A DNA stretch of 64,000 nucleotides from Stenogyne calaminthoides (lineage: Eukaryota; Streptophyta; Magnoliopsida; Lamiales; Lamiaceae), in NCBI GenBank assembly GCA_037126765.1, contig JBBCBC010000007.1:20779667-20843666 (forward strand), read 5' to 3'. The stretch's first letter is position 1. Each line of letters begins with the position of its first letter. The notes under the pieces are model-generated. The model worked only from the letters and a program-made list of their open reading frames with translations, was not told the DNA's origin and searched no databases. Positions 1-11,579 of the stretch are shown piece by piece. Position numbers and translations under genes: made by a program.

Positions 1-48
1 TCGTTATTCATTATTTACTTGTCCAATGATTATTTTTGGGTTACAACA
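1..48 (+). repeat. Tail of the 5' LTR of the gypsy-type element
   Basis: The 48 bases match the end of the 3' LTR near 19496-19544 (…cattatt…tacttgt…ccgatgattattttc…ttacaa) and end in TACAACA, the inverse of the LTR start at 4157. The rest of this LTR is outside the window. Confidence 0.8.
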
Positions 49-50
49 AT

Positions 51-68
51 TGGCGCCCTCTGTGGGAA
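51..68 (+). other. Primer binding site of the gypsy-type element
   Basis: TGGCGCCCTCTGTGGGAA starts two bases after the LTR end. The TGGCGCC start is the usual primer-binding motif of plant gypsy elements. The priming tRNA was not identified. Confidence 0.7.
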
Positions 69-122
69 AATCTAACGAATTTTCACTGAATTTTCGTTAG
101 GACCCAAAAACAAAGGATTAAA

Positions 123-497
123 ATGATAACACTCACTGTTCATCATTCTTCAATAGTCAAGAAACTAAATCTGGATGAATCACTCACTGTTCATCCTAAA
201 TTTATACCCCAAATGTCACAAAAAGCATCGAAAAGACAACTGTTCATACATCCTTATTGTTTTCAACCAAAAATTTCATGGATTCCTGACAAAAATTCAT
301 ACATTGATCATACACCAATCCAACTCATTCACCTACAAATACAATCTACAAGCATGAACGCTTACAATACATTCCAACAATCACACTATCTGCCACAAAA
401 AACTTCATGCCTTTTCATCAAAAAACAAAACCCACAAACAGACCTGCAGAAAACACAGGTATACTGGCCGCTGATGGCTGCACAGCCTCATCCTTAG
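123..497 (+). other. Open frame of 124 codons behind the PBS, product not recognised
   Basis: An ATG-started open frame lies where gag would begin in a coding element. The predicted product is rich in H, Q, K and S and shows no zinc knuckle, no capsid motif and no domain I know. Composition and position fit a decayed leader more than a gene. I would not call it a protein without expression or conservation evidence. Confidence 0.15.
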
Positions 498-1754
498 TTG
501 TCATATCTCAATTGGTCCTGGTTTGATTAAATGGTTGGGCCACAATTATTTTTTTTCAATAATATTCTTGGCCCAAATAATAATAATAATATCTCTAGTC
601 ACGTATGACATAAATACGACTTTGGGTCTCTAATTTTCGAGATTTATTTATTTCTCATCAAGGTTTCGTGCTATGTGAATAACTTGATATCTAACGCGTT
701 ATTTGTTTTTTGCGAGAAAAATACTCGCGACTCCCGCAAAGGAAAATTGCATGGACACACGAGGCCTCGAGGGCAACTTGAAGAATCTACGGGCAGTGCT
801 TTAGCCCACTCACACCAGGTTCTATTATATTTACTTCCTTTTAATATATATCACAGTGTTCATACTTTCATATATATTAAAAGGTGGGGGCATATGTGTT
901 CATATCTCGAGCTTTTCGAGTTAATTTCAAAATACTAGTAGACGCTAGGAAGCTCAAACTGGCACGTCCAAATTTGAAGGTATAATTAAAACAAACTTCA
1001 AATCCTTACTTTTCACTAATAACATAAACCCAGCTCACGTTGTGGCCATGCCGGGGAGGTTGCTGGTCTGTAAGACGACCTTTCAAGGTAAGCTTGACTT
1101 TCGAATCACAAGGTCAGCGAGGTCACGGCCTAAGAGGCACGACCTCACCATGACTTCATAAGACGACTAAGCAAAAGTTCATAAATAAGCCGCACCCATA
1201 TAAGACGGCAAGAACAAGTTCATTTAAATCGAAACGACAATAAGACGATAAGAACATAACACATTTCATAGTCGCATAAGTTATTCAAGTCACTGGCAAA
1301 CACAACATATAGCAAAAGGAGAAACTTTCATTCATAAATCAAAGCCCGAAGGCCAATTACGTCTGAAAGCCAAGAAGGCCGACAAAAAGATACACTCTAA
1401 ACAGTTTAAAAAGACGCAATCCAAGACGACTGCAAACAAATGTGTAAACATTCCTTCGCTTTCTTGGGATAACAAATCTCTATAAAATAAACGATTTGAA
1501 CGTACAAATATCAAAACGCGATCCTGGGGGTAAACCCAAGAAAACTCAAAGGTTATTTTATACCTCAAATATCCGTAAGAGATCTTGTTGATAAACTCGA
1601 AATTCAAATCTTCTTTTCAACACTTATAAAAAATAGTTTTACAAAATATGTCAGAAATATTTTTTGACCTCCCAATAATATCTTTACAAGTTTTTCAAGA
1701 GTTTTAAACCTAATCTCTCCCAAAAAATTACCTCAAATTGTTGAACAAGCCACG
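498..1754. other. Internal region of the gypsy-type element without recognisable coding content
   Basis: Short open frames on both strands, none with a known motif. It contains the hairpin at 839-886 and, directly behind it, a G-rich AAAAGGTGGGGGCATATG stretch resembling the polypurine tract that precedes the 3' LTR at 4146-4156. Otherwise nothing identifiable. Confidence 0.5.
839..886. repeat. Perfect 15-bp inverted repeat (hairpin)
   Basis: Arm CCTTTTAATATATAT (839-853) and its exact reverse complement (872-886) are separated by 18 bases. It lies inside the gypsy-type element just before a polypurine-like run. Confidence 0.75.
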
Positions 1755-3540
1755 TACTCCCCGCCTTCTTTGACGATGAATTCTTCCGCCTTCATGGGCA
1801 TCAGCCCGGGGGGCAAGACCCTGGGATCCCAAAACCTTTATATATCCATAAAATATATTTTTAACAAAATCTCGAAAATCACCTTCCGACCTTCTCAACT
1901 TAATTTTTTCAATCTAAATCATATTCTTTGTAAGAAACAACTTCATAAACTCCGCCTTCTCGACGTTGAAATTGTCCGCCTTTATGGCGTTGACCAGCCT
2001 CCCTTAATGGTGTCGGCTTCTCGCAACCTCGGCGATGTGTATTCCGCCAATTTAGCGAAGTATTCTCCGTCTTCTTGGCACTGAGATCGTCCACCTTTAT
2101 CGGCATGGACCTACCCACCCTTTCGTGGTCGGCTTGGTCTGCCTTTATCGGTACTAACTTATTTGCCTTTACGGCGTTGACCTGCCCGCCTTCTTGGCGC
2201 TGGCACTCCGCCTTCTTAGCAATGACTTTGTCCACCTTCATTTGCGTCGACCTGCCCACCTCCTCGGTGTTGGCATTCCACCTTCTTGACGATGATTTTA
2301 TCCGCCTTCATTGGAGTCGACCAGCCTGCCTTAATGGCGTCGACTTCCCGCTACCTCGGCGAGGTGTATTCCATCGATTTAGCGAAGTACTCTCCGTCTT
2401 CTAGGCGCTGAGATCGTCTGCCTTCATTGGCATGGACCTACCCATCCTTTCGTGGTCAGTTTGGTCCGCCTTTGTCAGTGCTGACTTGTTCGCTTTTACG
2501 GCGTCGACCTGCCCGCCTCCTCAATGCTAGCGATGACTTTGTCCGCCTTTATTGGCGTCGGCTTTCCACTACCTCGGCGATACATTTTGCCGATTTAGCG
2601 AAGTATTATTTGCCTTCTCGATGTTGAGATCATCCGCCTTCATCGGCATCGACCTACCCACCCTTTTGAGGTTGGCTTGGTCCGCCTTTTTCGGTGCTGA
2701 CTTATCCATCTTTACGGCATCGACCTGCCCACCTTCTCGGCGCTGGTACTCCGCCTTCTTGGCGATGACTTTGTCCGCCTTTATTGTCATCAACATGCCC
2801 ACCTCCATGGTACTGGCACTTCGCCTTCTTAGCGATGACTTTGTTCGCCTTCATTGGCATCGACCAGCCCGCCTTAATAGCGTCGGTTTCCCGATACCTC
2901 GGCGAGGTGTATTCTGCCGATTTAGCAAAGTAATCTCCGCCTTCTTGGTGTTGAGATCATCCCCCTTCATCAGCATGGACCTACCCACCCTTTCGAGGTC
3001 GGCTTGGTCCGCCTTTGTTGGTGCTGACTTTTCTGCCTTTACGGCGTCAACATGCCCACCTCCTCGGCCCTAGCACTCCGCCTTCTTGGCGTGACTTTGT
3101 CCACCTTCATTGGCGTTGACCTGCCCGCCTCCTCGGCGCTGGCACTCTGCTTTCTTGGCGATGACTTTGTCCGCCTTCATTGGCGTCGGCTTCCCGCTAC
3201 CTCAGCGAGGTATATTCTGCCGAATTAGCGAAGTATTCTCCGTCTTCTCGGTGCTAAGATCGTCTGCCTTCATCGGCATGGACCTACCCACCTTTTCGAG
3301 GTCAGCTTGCTCAGCCTTTATCGGTGCTGACTTGTCTGCCTTCATTGGCGTCGACCTACCCGCCTCCTCGGCGCTGGCACTCCGCCTTCTTGGCAATGAC
3401 TTCGTCCACCTTCATTGGCGTCGACCTGTTCGCCTCCTTGGCAGTGGCATTCCGCCTTCTATGGCGATGAATTTTTCCGCCTTCATTAGCGTCGACCAAC
3501 CCGCCTTTCGGTGTCGGCTTTTCTGCCTATTCGGCGATAT
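1755..3540. repeat. Tandem repeat array, units of about 300-330 bp with shorter sub-repeats
   Basis: The phrase GCAT(G/C)GACCTACCCA recurs near 2104, 2430, 2646, 2970 and 3278, i.e. about every 216-327 bp. Within each unit, CTCGGCG(C)TGGCA(T/C)TCCGCCTTCTTGGCGATGA-like and CCGCCTTCATTGGCGTCGACC-like words recur in degenerate form. Both strands stay open for up to about 170 codons because the repeat has few stop words. Long minisatellites between internal region and 3' LTR are common in plant gypsy elements of the Tat/Ogre kind, but lineage is not proven here. Confidence 0.8.
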
Positions 3541-3613
3541 TTACTAGTTTTATTTATCATAAGCCAATAAAAGTCACAAACAGCTCGACTAGAAATGGTC
3601 GACGATGAACGCA

Positions 3614-3741
3614 AGCAATACTCGTACAAAGAGGATCACCTAGAAGTACGAGCACATACAAGACTTGTACAAAGAGGCTCACCTCGGAGTACGAGCATAG
3701 ACAAGACTCGTGCAAAGAGGCTCACCTCAGAGTACGAGCAC
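3614..3741 (+). repeat. Three tandem copies of an about 42-bp unit
   Basis: The unit ACTCGTACAAAGAGG(C/A)TCACCT followed by (A/C)GGAGTACGAGCA repeats three times with few changes, inside the internal region of the gypsy-type element. Confidence 0.75.
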
Positions 3742-4156
3742 AAAAAAGACAATCAAGTACCCATTGTGTTGCAGCCTAAATCAGTGACCGACACTCTCGA
3801 TGAGCCCAGCCTCTCATCGAGCGACGAAGACTCTCGACGAGCTCAATCTTGATGAATAGTAATTCCAGGTGAGGATTAATCTCCTGAAGAGCAGCAAGCA
3901 CAGGAAAGACCCTCCGACTTTGGGGCACGATAAAGGATCAAACCTACTAAGTACGACCAAGGTTGAAGTTGAAGGTCCGAATGTAGTACCATAAATATTA
4001 CCATCAAGGTGTGAACAATCAAGACCTTATGAAGGCATTTTGAGCATGCACGGGAACAAAGAACGCGACCTTAAGTACCGCAATCAGATAAGTCTTATTG
4101 AAACAGAGATCAAGACCGACCTCCAAATAAATTCGAAGCCCGCTCTTGGGGGCAAT
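3742..4156 (+). other. Pre-LTR spacer with polypurine-like end
   Basis: No coding motif. The last bases, CTCTTGGGGGCAAT (4143-4156), are G-rich and abut the LTR start TGTTGTAGCC, the position of a polypurine tract for plus-strand priming. Confidence 0.5.
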
Positions 4157-4417
4157 TGTTGTAGCCATAATAATCAGCCAATAGTCACATAACCTAGTGG
4201 TGATCGCTCTTACTTAACATTAAGAGGTCACAGATAGCCCATAGGCTGCCAGAGGTCACAGGTTGCAGATAGCCCATAGACTGCCAGAGGTCACAGGTTC
4301 CACAAGATGCCAGAGGTCACAGGTCACAGGTCGCAGATTGCCCACAGGCTGTCATAGGGCAACCTGGCAGCAGAACAAGGAAGAAGACGAGTCGAGCTCA
4401 CCTGGGCGGGTGGTCTC
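4157..4417 (+). repeat. 3' LTR of the gypsy-type element, first part
   Basis: Starts TGTTGTAGCC and runs to the insertion point of Sirevirus 1. The final GTCTC (4413-4417) is repeated at 19047-19051, where the LTR resumes. It contains a short tandem repeat array (next entry). Confidence 0.8.
4223..4350 (+). repeat. Short tandem repeats inside the gypsy-type LTR
   Basis: GAGGTCACAG followed by (A/G)T(A/T)GCCCA(T/C)AG(G/A)CTGCCA recurs four times with variable spacing (about 44 bp and shorter). Confidence 0.7.
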
Positions 4418-5966
4418 TGTAGGTCCCGAACGGGTTTAGTGAGGGCAGAAGTCTAGAGGGGAGGGGTGAATAGACTTCTGAAAACTTTTTTTGCGCGTGT
4501 GAGGGCAAGTAAAGCCCGATCAGAGCGAAAGTGAATCAGTTTGGTCGATAATCAACTTACTAATCGCTCAAGGCGATTAGTTCGCAGAACTATCTTTTTA
4601 ACCGATGTGCGCGGAAGCTTAAGTTTTACCCGTGAAAAACCAGCTTTTTATAAATCGATTCCAAAGTTAGTGTTTTAAGTTGATCAAGTGTGAGCTTGAT
4701 CGATCGAAGCTTGGTGCTAGAATGATCTCAACTTAGAATATGTATGCGCTTTTAAAGGTTGTGTGCAATTGTGTAGACAGTTAATCAAAAGCGGTAAAAG
4801 GCACACAAGATTTATAGTGGTTCGGACAAACCAAATCCCCCACGTCCACTCTTCCCTATCACAAGGGGCACCAACTTAACCAATTGAACTTAGTTTTATG
4901 TGTTAGTTCAACACAAGACAATCGACAGATATTTAAGGAGTTCTCACTCAACCGATCCCGTAAATCCTAACTAGAAACCCTACCGAATCTTGTTAAACAA
5001 CTTAACCTAACTTGGGTTTGGATAAGATTGTTTTGGTTCTAACTATGAAATCTTTTTCTAGTGTCTAAGGTAGCCTATCACCTAGATGAAAAGATTTCTT
5101 TGCTAAGAACTTATGGGTTGAACACTTAATAAAATAATCTTCTTGATCGTGTTCTTCGCGGAAATCGATAATTGCTTGAGCTTCTTGATTGTTCGGTGTT
5201 TAGTATTTCATTTCACTCAAGTGTGATCCCATATTTATAGACCTTGAAATCAAAGAGCCCGTTGGAGAGCAATTTGAATTTCGTGCTATATTAGGTAGGT
5301 TCTTGAGGATTGATGTGGCGTGCTTGAGGCGGCATGGCGAAAAAGCGTGATCTTGTATTTTATAGCCGTTGGAGAGCAAGATCAAATCCCTTAATTGTCG
5401 GCTCCGATCATACGTGTCTTGTTCTTATTGGTTAATGAGACGACTTTTCAAATGATTGTTCTTCCAACTAAGGTTGACATTCTTCTTGTTCGGATCATAG
5501 GCGTATGATTAGGTGAAACATCGATTTTCACTGGTGGTGACCGATAATCGAAGAATCGATCTACCGATGGAGTCTTCGGTGTCGGTTGACTTAGCTTCAA
5601 CTAGCGGACTTTACCGATGTAGGTCTTCCGTCCGATCTTCCTCGAAGTCATCCGATCTTCAAGCATTCTCGAAGTTTGAGCTTTTTGACTTGGTGAGATG
5701 TCGACTAGATCGGATCGATCCGATCTTCTGTTCTTCTCTAGCATTTCGCCCCCGCTTGATATCGCCTTTTCTTTGGATTTCAGATTCGACTTATACATAT
5801 TGAGATTCCCCTCAATATGTGACATCTATTACATCGCTTGTTCTATACAAGAATTATCAACTGGTATTCTATAAACAATAATATAAACATCAACAACCTA
5901 ACAGTCCGATCGGGTCCTATTACATGTGTTTTTCGAACTTTTATCAAAACTATAAATTTCCCAACA
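4418..5966 (-). repeat. 3' LTR of Sirevirus 1
   Basis: 1549 bp, TG…CA termini. It matches the LTR at 17653-19046 and, less closely, both LTRs of element 2. A TATAAATATGGG-type box in minus sense (near 5230-5240) and a second TATAAAT (near 4812-4818) are core promoter candidates. Confidence 0.85.
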
Positions 5967-5983
5967 ATTTCCCCATTTTTGAT
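5967..5983 (-). other. Polypurine tract of Sirevirus 1
   Basis: In minus sense ATCAAAAATGGGGAAAT abuts the LTR start TGTTGGG. Element 2 has TCAAAAAAGGGGAAAT at the same place. Confidence 0.65.
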
Positions 5984-6179
5984 AAAAACCAAAACACCGA
6001 GAAACCAAACACAGCTTGATAAATATAGAACAAAGAAAGAGCACATAATCGAAGACAATGAGATTTTGTCTTAGGATCGAGTAAAATAAACTTTTCTCAT
6101 TAGATATGTTGATTACATGTTACATCGTAAAAGTTTGAATTTAAAAACAAAGTGATCCCCGAGAAGTCTTCGATTCTTC

Positions 6180-9100
6180 ACTCTTTAGGCTTGTATCCTT
6201 TCGCATCTCTTTGATCTTGAGGTACGCGTTGAAGATCCGATATAGTTTCCATTTGACATCATTGGTCCGCCGAGGATCGCTTTATATGCGTTTTGCTCAG
6301 ATGTCAAAGTAGAATCTCGAAATGCCATCATTAAATGAACCATTGCTTCTTCGAGTAATCCATCAAATCATACTCTTGGCGTAGATATTTTTACATTGAT
6401 AAGTTTGGCCTCATTTTCCAGATACTTCAAAAATCGGATATTTATTTTCTAACTTGAGGAATTCATCATCCGAGATTCTTCTCGTGGAACAAGATTAAGG
6501 ACAAAAGTAAGCCATTCACTTTCGATCTTGTTCCATTCCTCAAACCTCTTAGCATGTGCGATATTTTTTTGAATGATCTCATCAACTCTTGGCGGTAGCC
6601 GAGGTTCTTAGATTTTCCAACCTTTTTTTCTTTCGCTCTCGATCCGAATTTTTTCTTGATTTTACGCCTCTAATTTTTTTTCGCCATTCTTTCTTCTTTT
6701 TTTTCGGCCTCTTCAAAGAACCCCGCTCTTTGGATGAAGATCTCGCCATTCTTTATCGGCTTGTATCCGGCTAGTTGTGCTTCTTGTGACTATTTTAGTC
6801 CGAGTAGCCGGGTACAGTTGTGATGTCCCAATGCAGCTAGCCTACCTTTTGTAATGTCCCAAAGACCAAGCAGCAGCCTACCTTTCTTGCCTTTGATTTT
6901 TCAATCTTTTTCAGAGACTTCATTAGCAAAGAGATCCAGATGATCTAGTCTTTGTCCATAGGCTTCAACAAATCAATTAGATCTTCCGTTGTTACGATCA
7001 TGTCGGGTTGGTTTCTCGGTCGATCCTTCCCTTTTTGGTTTGATCAAAAGCAAGCGATGGAGGTGGGAAGTTAGGGAACCAAAATCGATCGCTATTCGCT
7101 CCTGTTGAGATCAAGAACAGATAAGCCTAGAATCTGGAGCAAACTAGAAGTTGAACCTTCGAGATATTTCGATCTTGACAAATTCGATAGCAGAAGAAAA
7201 TGTAAAGATCAGTTTGTCAAGTTTGTCTTCTGTCAAATCGAGCTTTTCAGTGAGCATCAGAAAAGAAATTTGTTGTTGATCCACCTGAATCAGCTTGTCA
7301 TCCATAGATTTTATAAGATCGGCAGATACGGTGGTCACAGTTTGGGAGAACTGATCTTTGATCGCTGCAATCTGGGAAATAGGCAATTCCCTTTGATCTG
7401 TTATTTCTTTGAGGCCAATCTGCCTCTAATCAGCTATCACTCCCTCAATTTCTTCTTTCAAGAGATCTTTGAAACATGATCCGATCTCCCCGGGTTGATC
7501 ACGGTTATATGTGATGTTGGAATGTTTTTGCGTCACTTGATCAAACCTTCCGCTTGTTTGTGCCTCCGGTGGTTGGTCATGAACTCGCACACCGGTTCCA
7601 CTATCATCGGCGACTCCTCAGATCCTTCATTGTAGCATCTACTTATGAGCTTCTTGAGCGATCTCTCGTTCGCCTTTTGTTCACCAATCCCTTTCTGTGG
7701 ATCGAGCTTTGATAGATTCAAGAGTTAACAAAATTTGGTGATCCTATTTTTAGCAGATTTCCTCATATCGAAATCAAAATCGCAAACTCATCAAGACCGC
7801 CCATTTGCTCAATAATCATTATGAAATATGAGAAGCTTTTTTAATCGAGATCTCTCCAGTGAGGATCTCCATAACTTGTTCTCTAATAGCAGGTGGGAGA
7901 GGGCCCGGATACCTCTCATCAATTTCTCGCTCGATTTGCATTTCGACAATTTTCCCCGTGATGGTCTTTTTTTGATGATCTAGACTCAGGAATTGTCCGG
8001 TCCAGATTCCGGTTGATGAGATGGAGGGTTTCCGTGGTGCTTGAGTAGGTGGAAGTTGTCTCGACAGGCTCGACCAAGCAGAGGTTCTCATTGTGGAGGA
8101 TTGCTTATGGTTCCACAATGTAAGGTTTCGGGTTCGCGAATTGCGATTTCGTGTTCGCGGTGATGTAGTTTCGAGTTCGCGGACTAATGTAGTTTCGTGG
8201 CTGGGCGGTGGAAGAGTAGGAGAGACATGCTCAACAACCCATTAGTCCGAGTGGTGAATCATTTCGAGTTGGAGGAGAAGGAGATCGTTTCGCCTAGTGC
8301 TTTTCCTCGGAATGAATGGCGAGCTCTCATCTTGAGAAGCCCGCCTGCCTCGATTTTTCACCGATTTTAGTGGTGCAACAGACCGATATGGATACTGTTT
8401 CTTCATCCGACTCATCTTCTAACATCGAGTCATGGAGGCTTGCTTCGCCTTCTTCGCCTCTTTTCCGGACCTTCACCGATTTTCTTTTTCTTCTTGGGGC
8501 TTTCGTGTAGAGCGAAGTTTTCCTTCTTTTTCCTTTCTTAGTCTTTTGGGGAGTTGGTCGCGATATCATCGTCCCTGTGGCCCAAATATGGCTAAAGTGG
8601 TGGAGAGGAATGCCTTGTAGGGCTTCAAGTCCATTCTGCGTCCCATCATCGGCATTTCGCATTTTGTCTTGTAGGATAACCGCAACCTTGTTGAGATTGT
8701 CGATCCTCTTCTTCGATAGATTCGCCTCCACTCATCAACTCCAAATTTATCATGTTCTTGGAGTAGAATGGCCTTTAGGAACCCATGTCAATTGATGTTC
8801 TTGGCTTCATCAATTATTGCAAATATGCTGCATGCTTTGATCGATGTAAGAGCATCCGGGCTGAATGAAATACCCATAATTGTTTTTGACAAAATATCAA
8901 ACAACAATCGGTATTTCCTCTTAAGCATCGGGCCTCGACAAAGCTCGACGTATGATGTTTGTCACCTCTCCGATGAACTCGTTTCGATCACTCATCTTGG
9001 TTCTCCCTCAGAGTGAGCAAAGCGAGATTAAATCTTTTTTTGGTAGGCTGAACAGACGAGTTATATCCGCAGATTTGTCGGGCCTCGATCTCTTCTCCCG

Positions 9101-9358
9101 GATCGCCGAAAGTAGTTCTTTCTCCGAGCATTCAGATTCACCCTTAAATTCCTTAAGAATTCGAGGGTTTCATATCGCATCATTGGATTGCGTTGAGCAA
9201 AGACAATATTTCTCAAGTCCTGCTTTCTTCAGAATTTCCTCTACTTCCATTGATTCCGGATCCTTTGTCACCCAAAATTGTACGAACTTGTCTTCGACAA
9301 TCCTTAATGTCAGTTCCGTATAGTTGCACATTATTTTACCCATACCGTGAGTGATCAT
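6180..9358 (-). pseudogene. Extra 3' reading region of Sirevirus 1 (ORF B), broken
   Basis: Collinear with 35897-39060 in element 2. The start ATG (9358) follows a TGTAG splice-acceptor-like end, and the first 62 codons read through before a break. A stretch near 7144-7386 keeps the coiled-coil-like Q/L/E-rich segment seen in element 2, and 8327-8731 a basic K/R-rich part. Many single-base indels prevent a continuous frame. Function unknown. Position after pol recalls the additional or envelope-like ORFs described in Sireviruses, but I see no membrane segment that would support an envelope role. Confidence 0.5.
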
Positions 9359-9660
9359 CTACAGATAAGATAGATTTGGTTAAAATTGTGCATAAATACT
9401 AAGAATATCACATAAGCGGAAATCAAGAAACAAAAAAAACACAATACAGGATATCAGCGATTGACAAGATCTTTAAGATCAATGGTTTTAAACGAATGAT
9501 TCATCAAATTATCAGAAATTACCAGATTCTATTTTTCGGATTTGAGACTTTAAGAAAAACACTTTGAATCGCAAAGAAGTAATTTGGAGAGTTTTCAGAA
9601 AATAAAACGCAAGTTTGTGATTTGGAAAACTCTGGTAGGGTTTTTGATGAACCTTATAAA
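9359..9660 (-). promoter_or_regulatory. Candidate internal promoter, leader and 5'UTR intron before ORF B (element 1)
   Basis: In minus sense: TATA-like CTTTATAAGG (9653-9660), AAAACCCTA motif (9636-9644), an about 100-base leader, a donor-like CTG|GTAATT with the intron starting at 9522, and an acceptor-like CTGTAG directly before the ATG at 9358. The predicted intron is 164 nt. Element 2 has the same arrangement at 39061-39375. The architecture is like a plant gene; use as a promoter is inferred. Confidence 0.45.
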
Positions 9661-11560
9661 GATGAGGAGGGAAAAAGACAAGATTGAAGATCAACCGTTT
9701 GAAAAGATAGACGATCCAGATTAAGCGGTTTTGATCGAATGGTCGGGAAAAGCACGTACGAAAACCTTTTGGATTTAAAAGCCCATTTTTGTAGCAATTA
9801 ATACATGTACCCCACGTCCGCATTAAATGATTTGCAGGGGATACGTCACACAGGTAATGCGTACAGTAAGGCAAATAAAAATAGATAAAATCCGATAAAT
9901 AAGCAAATAACAAGGGAAAAGAAAGGCGTATCTGATTGACTGATATAGTAATCAGTCAATACCACTTGAAGTTGATTCCACTTGTTGATCTTAGTTTTCT
10001 GCCTAAACCTTATAATTTCCCAACCGTTTTTTTTTCAACCGATCCGTTTCATTTTGTGTCCGATTTCCTTCGATCTTCCTCGATCGCTTGAAGTTCCCTT
10101 CAACCGATATTTTGCTTTTCTCATAGACCGATATATCCGATTTGTTGAGGTTTCAAGTTCAACTGATCTTCCTTATCCGATCGGGCCAGATGTAATCGAT
10201 TTTGGTTGACCTAATCCGATTCTTCTCGAGATCAAGCCAATTCTTGGGATAAGTGTTACCGCCTAAAACTTAGTCTAGAATAGTAGTCTCTATTCCCTAA
10301 GTTGGTGCGATTTGACATCGTAATTATCGCCCTCAGACATCTTGATATGTCAATCCTACCAGTAAATTTATCCAATTATCAACCGCGTGATTTCTACACG
10401 TTTGTCCTTGTGATGCAAATTTCTAAAAGGCTTTTTTGAAATCAAATTTGCATTTGCACCCTTGCTTGGCCTCTATAAATTGGACCAATGTTTTACACAA
10501 CATAACCCATTCACCATACTTATCTTTCTTTGTAAAATCATGCTTTCTGGTGAACCCTTATTTCCGGTGAGACTTTCGGCAAACACCTTTACCCCTTTTT
10601 CAATGATTTCATCTTCTCAAATCAACCCCTGTGTGTCCCTTTATCCTTTGTTTTTAAATGGTCATCAAAGATTTCACATACAATTGTTGCTAAGCTCCTT
10701 TACCACCACAATGGCGGATTCGCTATCGCGAATCGAGAAGACACTTCTCCTAACCGTATGCACCTTGTGTGTCTATCGTTATGACGAATCCAAAGATCAA
10801 CAGACTCACCGATATAAAACATGAGTCTGATATACGGTCTTGATTAGACAACAGCTGATCTTCGTATATCAACTCAATTTTTACATGTAACACATGTGCC
10901 CCATAAGGTCTTTGAACCAATTTCTTGGCACATGTGCTCCATTTAACAGCTGGAGAGTCCATTGACTTCAGGTCTAAGGGCTCCTGGCTTATAAATCCTA
11001 TCAAGGCCTCTCTCGCTCCATTGGTTTTAGCTTCAGCGAGAGGCTTTAGGATTATTTTAAAGCCTTTCTCACCCTTGTTAAGTGGGGGAAAATGAGAGCA
11101 TCAGATTTAAAATCTCTCTCTCTCCCGCACTTCTTGGGTTAGGATGAGGGTTTAGGGTTTTCGGTTATGACTTATGTACTGACCTCCGGGTCCTTTGTAT
11201 TTGTAACTTGTAATGTAATCTGACCTTCGGGTCTTTATCAATGAAAAGTTCTATTATTCCATTGTTGTGTAAATTCTCTGCTTTCTTATGCGATTGTAGG
11301 TTTTAATCTGTGAATCTTGCTTGTTGAATATCAGCTAAATCAACTTACAAAGACGTAAAATAACCCAACTGATTTGATTAGATATTCCTTTTAAATTGTG
11401 TGTTTCCTTTAATATGATAAACCTTAAATCTGATCAGTTCCTTTAATCTGATAACTCAGAATCGACGATTTCTCTCATCGGCCTTTGATCGATTTTTCCG
11501 ATCGATTGAGATACCAAACTCAATCGATTCCTTTCAGCCTGGTTAGTCTCTTAACCAGCT
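9661..11560 (-). other. Spacer between pol and ORF B in Sirevirus 1
   Basis: Collinear with 39376-41270 of element 2. Contains a weak reading region near 10750-11004 similar to 40518-40718, a CT/GA-rich and AAACCCTAA-like block near 11090-11165, and a repeated CTGACCT(C/T)CGGGTC(C/T)TT word near 11180 and 11220. No domain recognised. Confidence 0.45.
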
Positions 11561-11579
11561 GGTTCTGGAGAACAATCCA

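Noticed and set aside
1770..3547. Several open frames of 60-170 codons on both strands in the minisatellite
   Set aside because: They follow the repeat period, exist on both strands at once and carry no known domain; they result from a stop-poor repeat.
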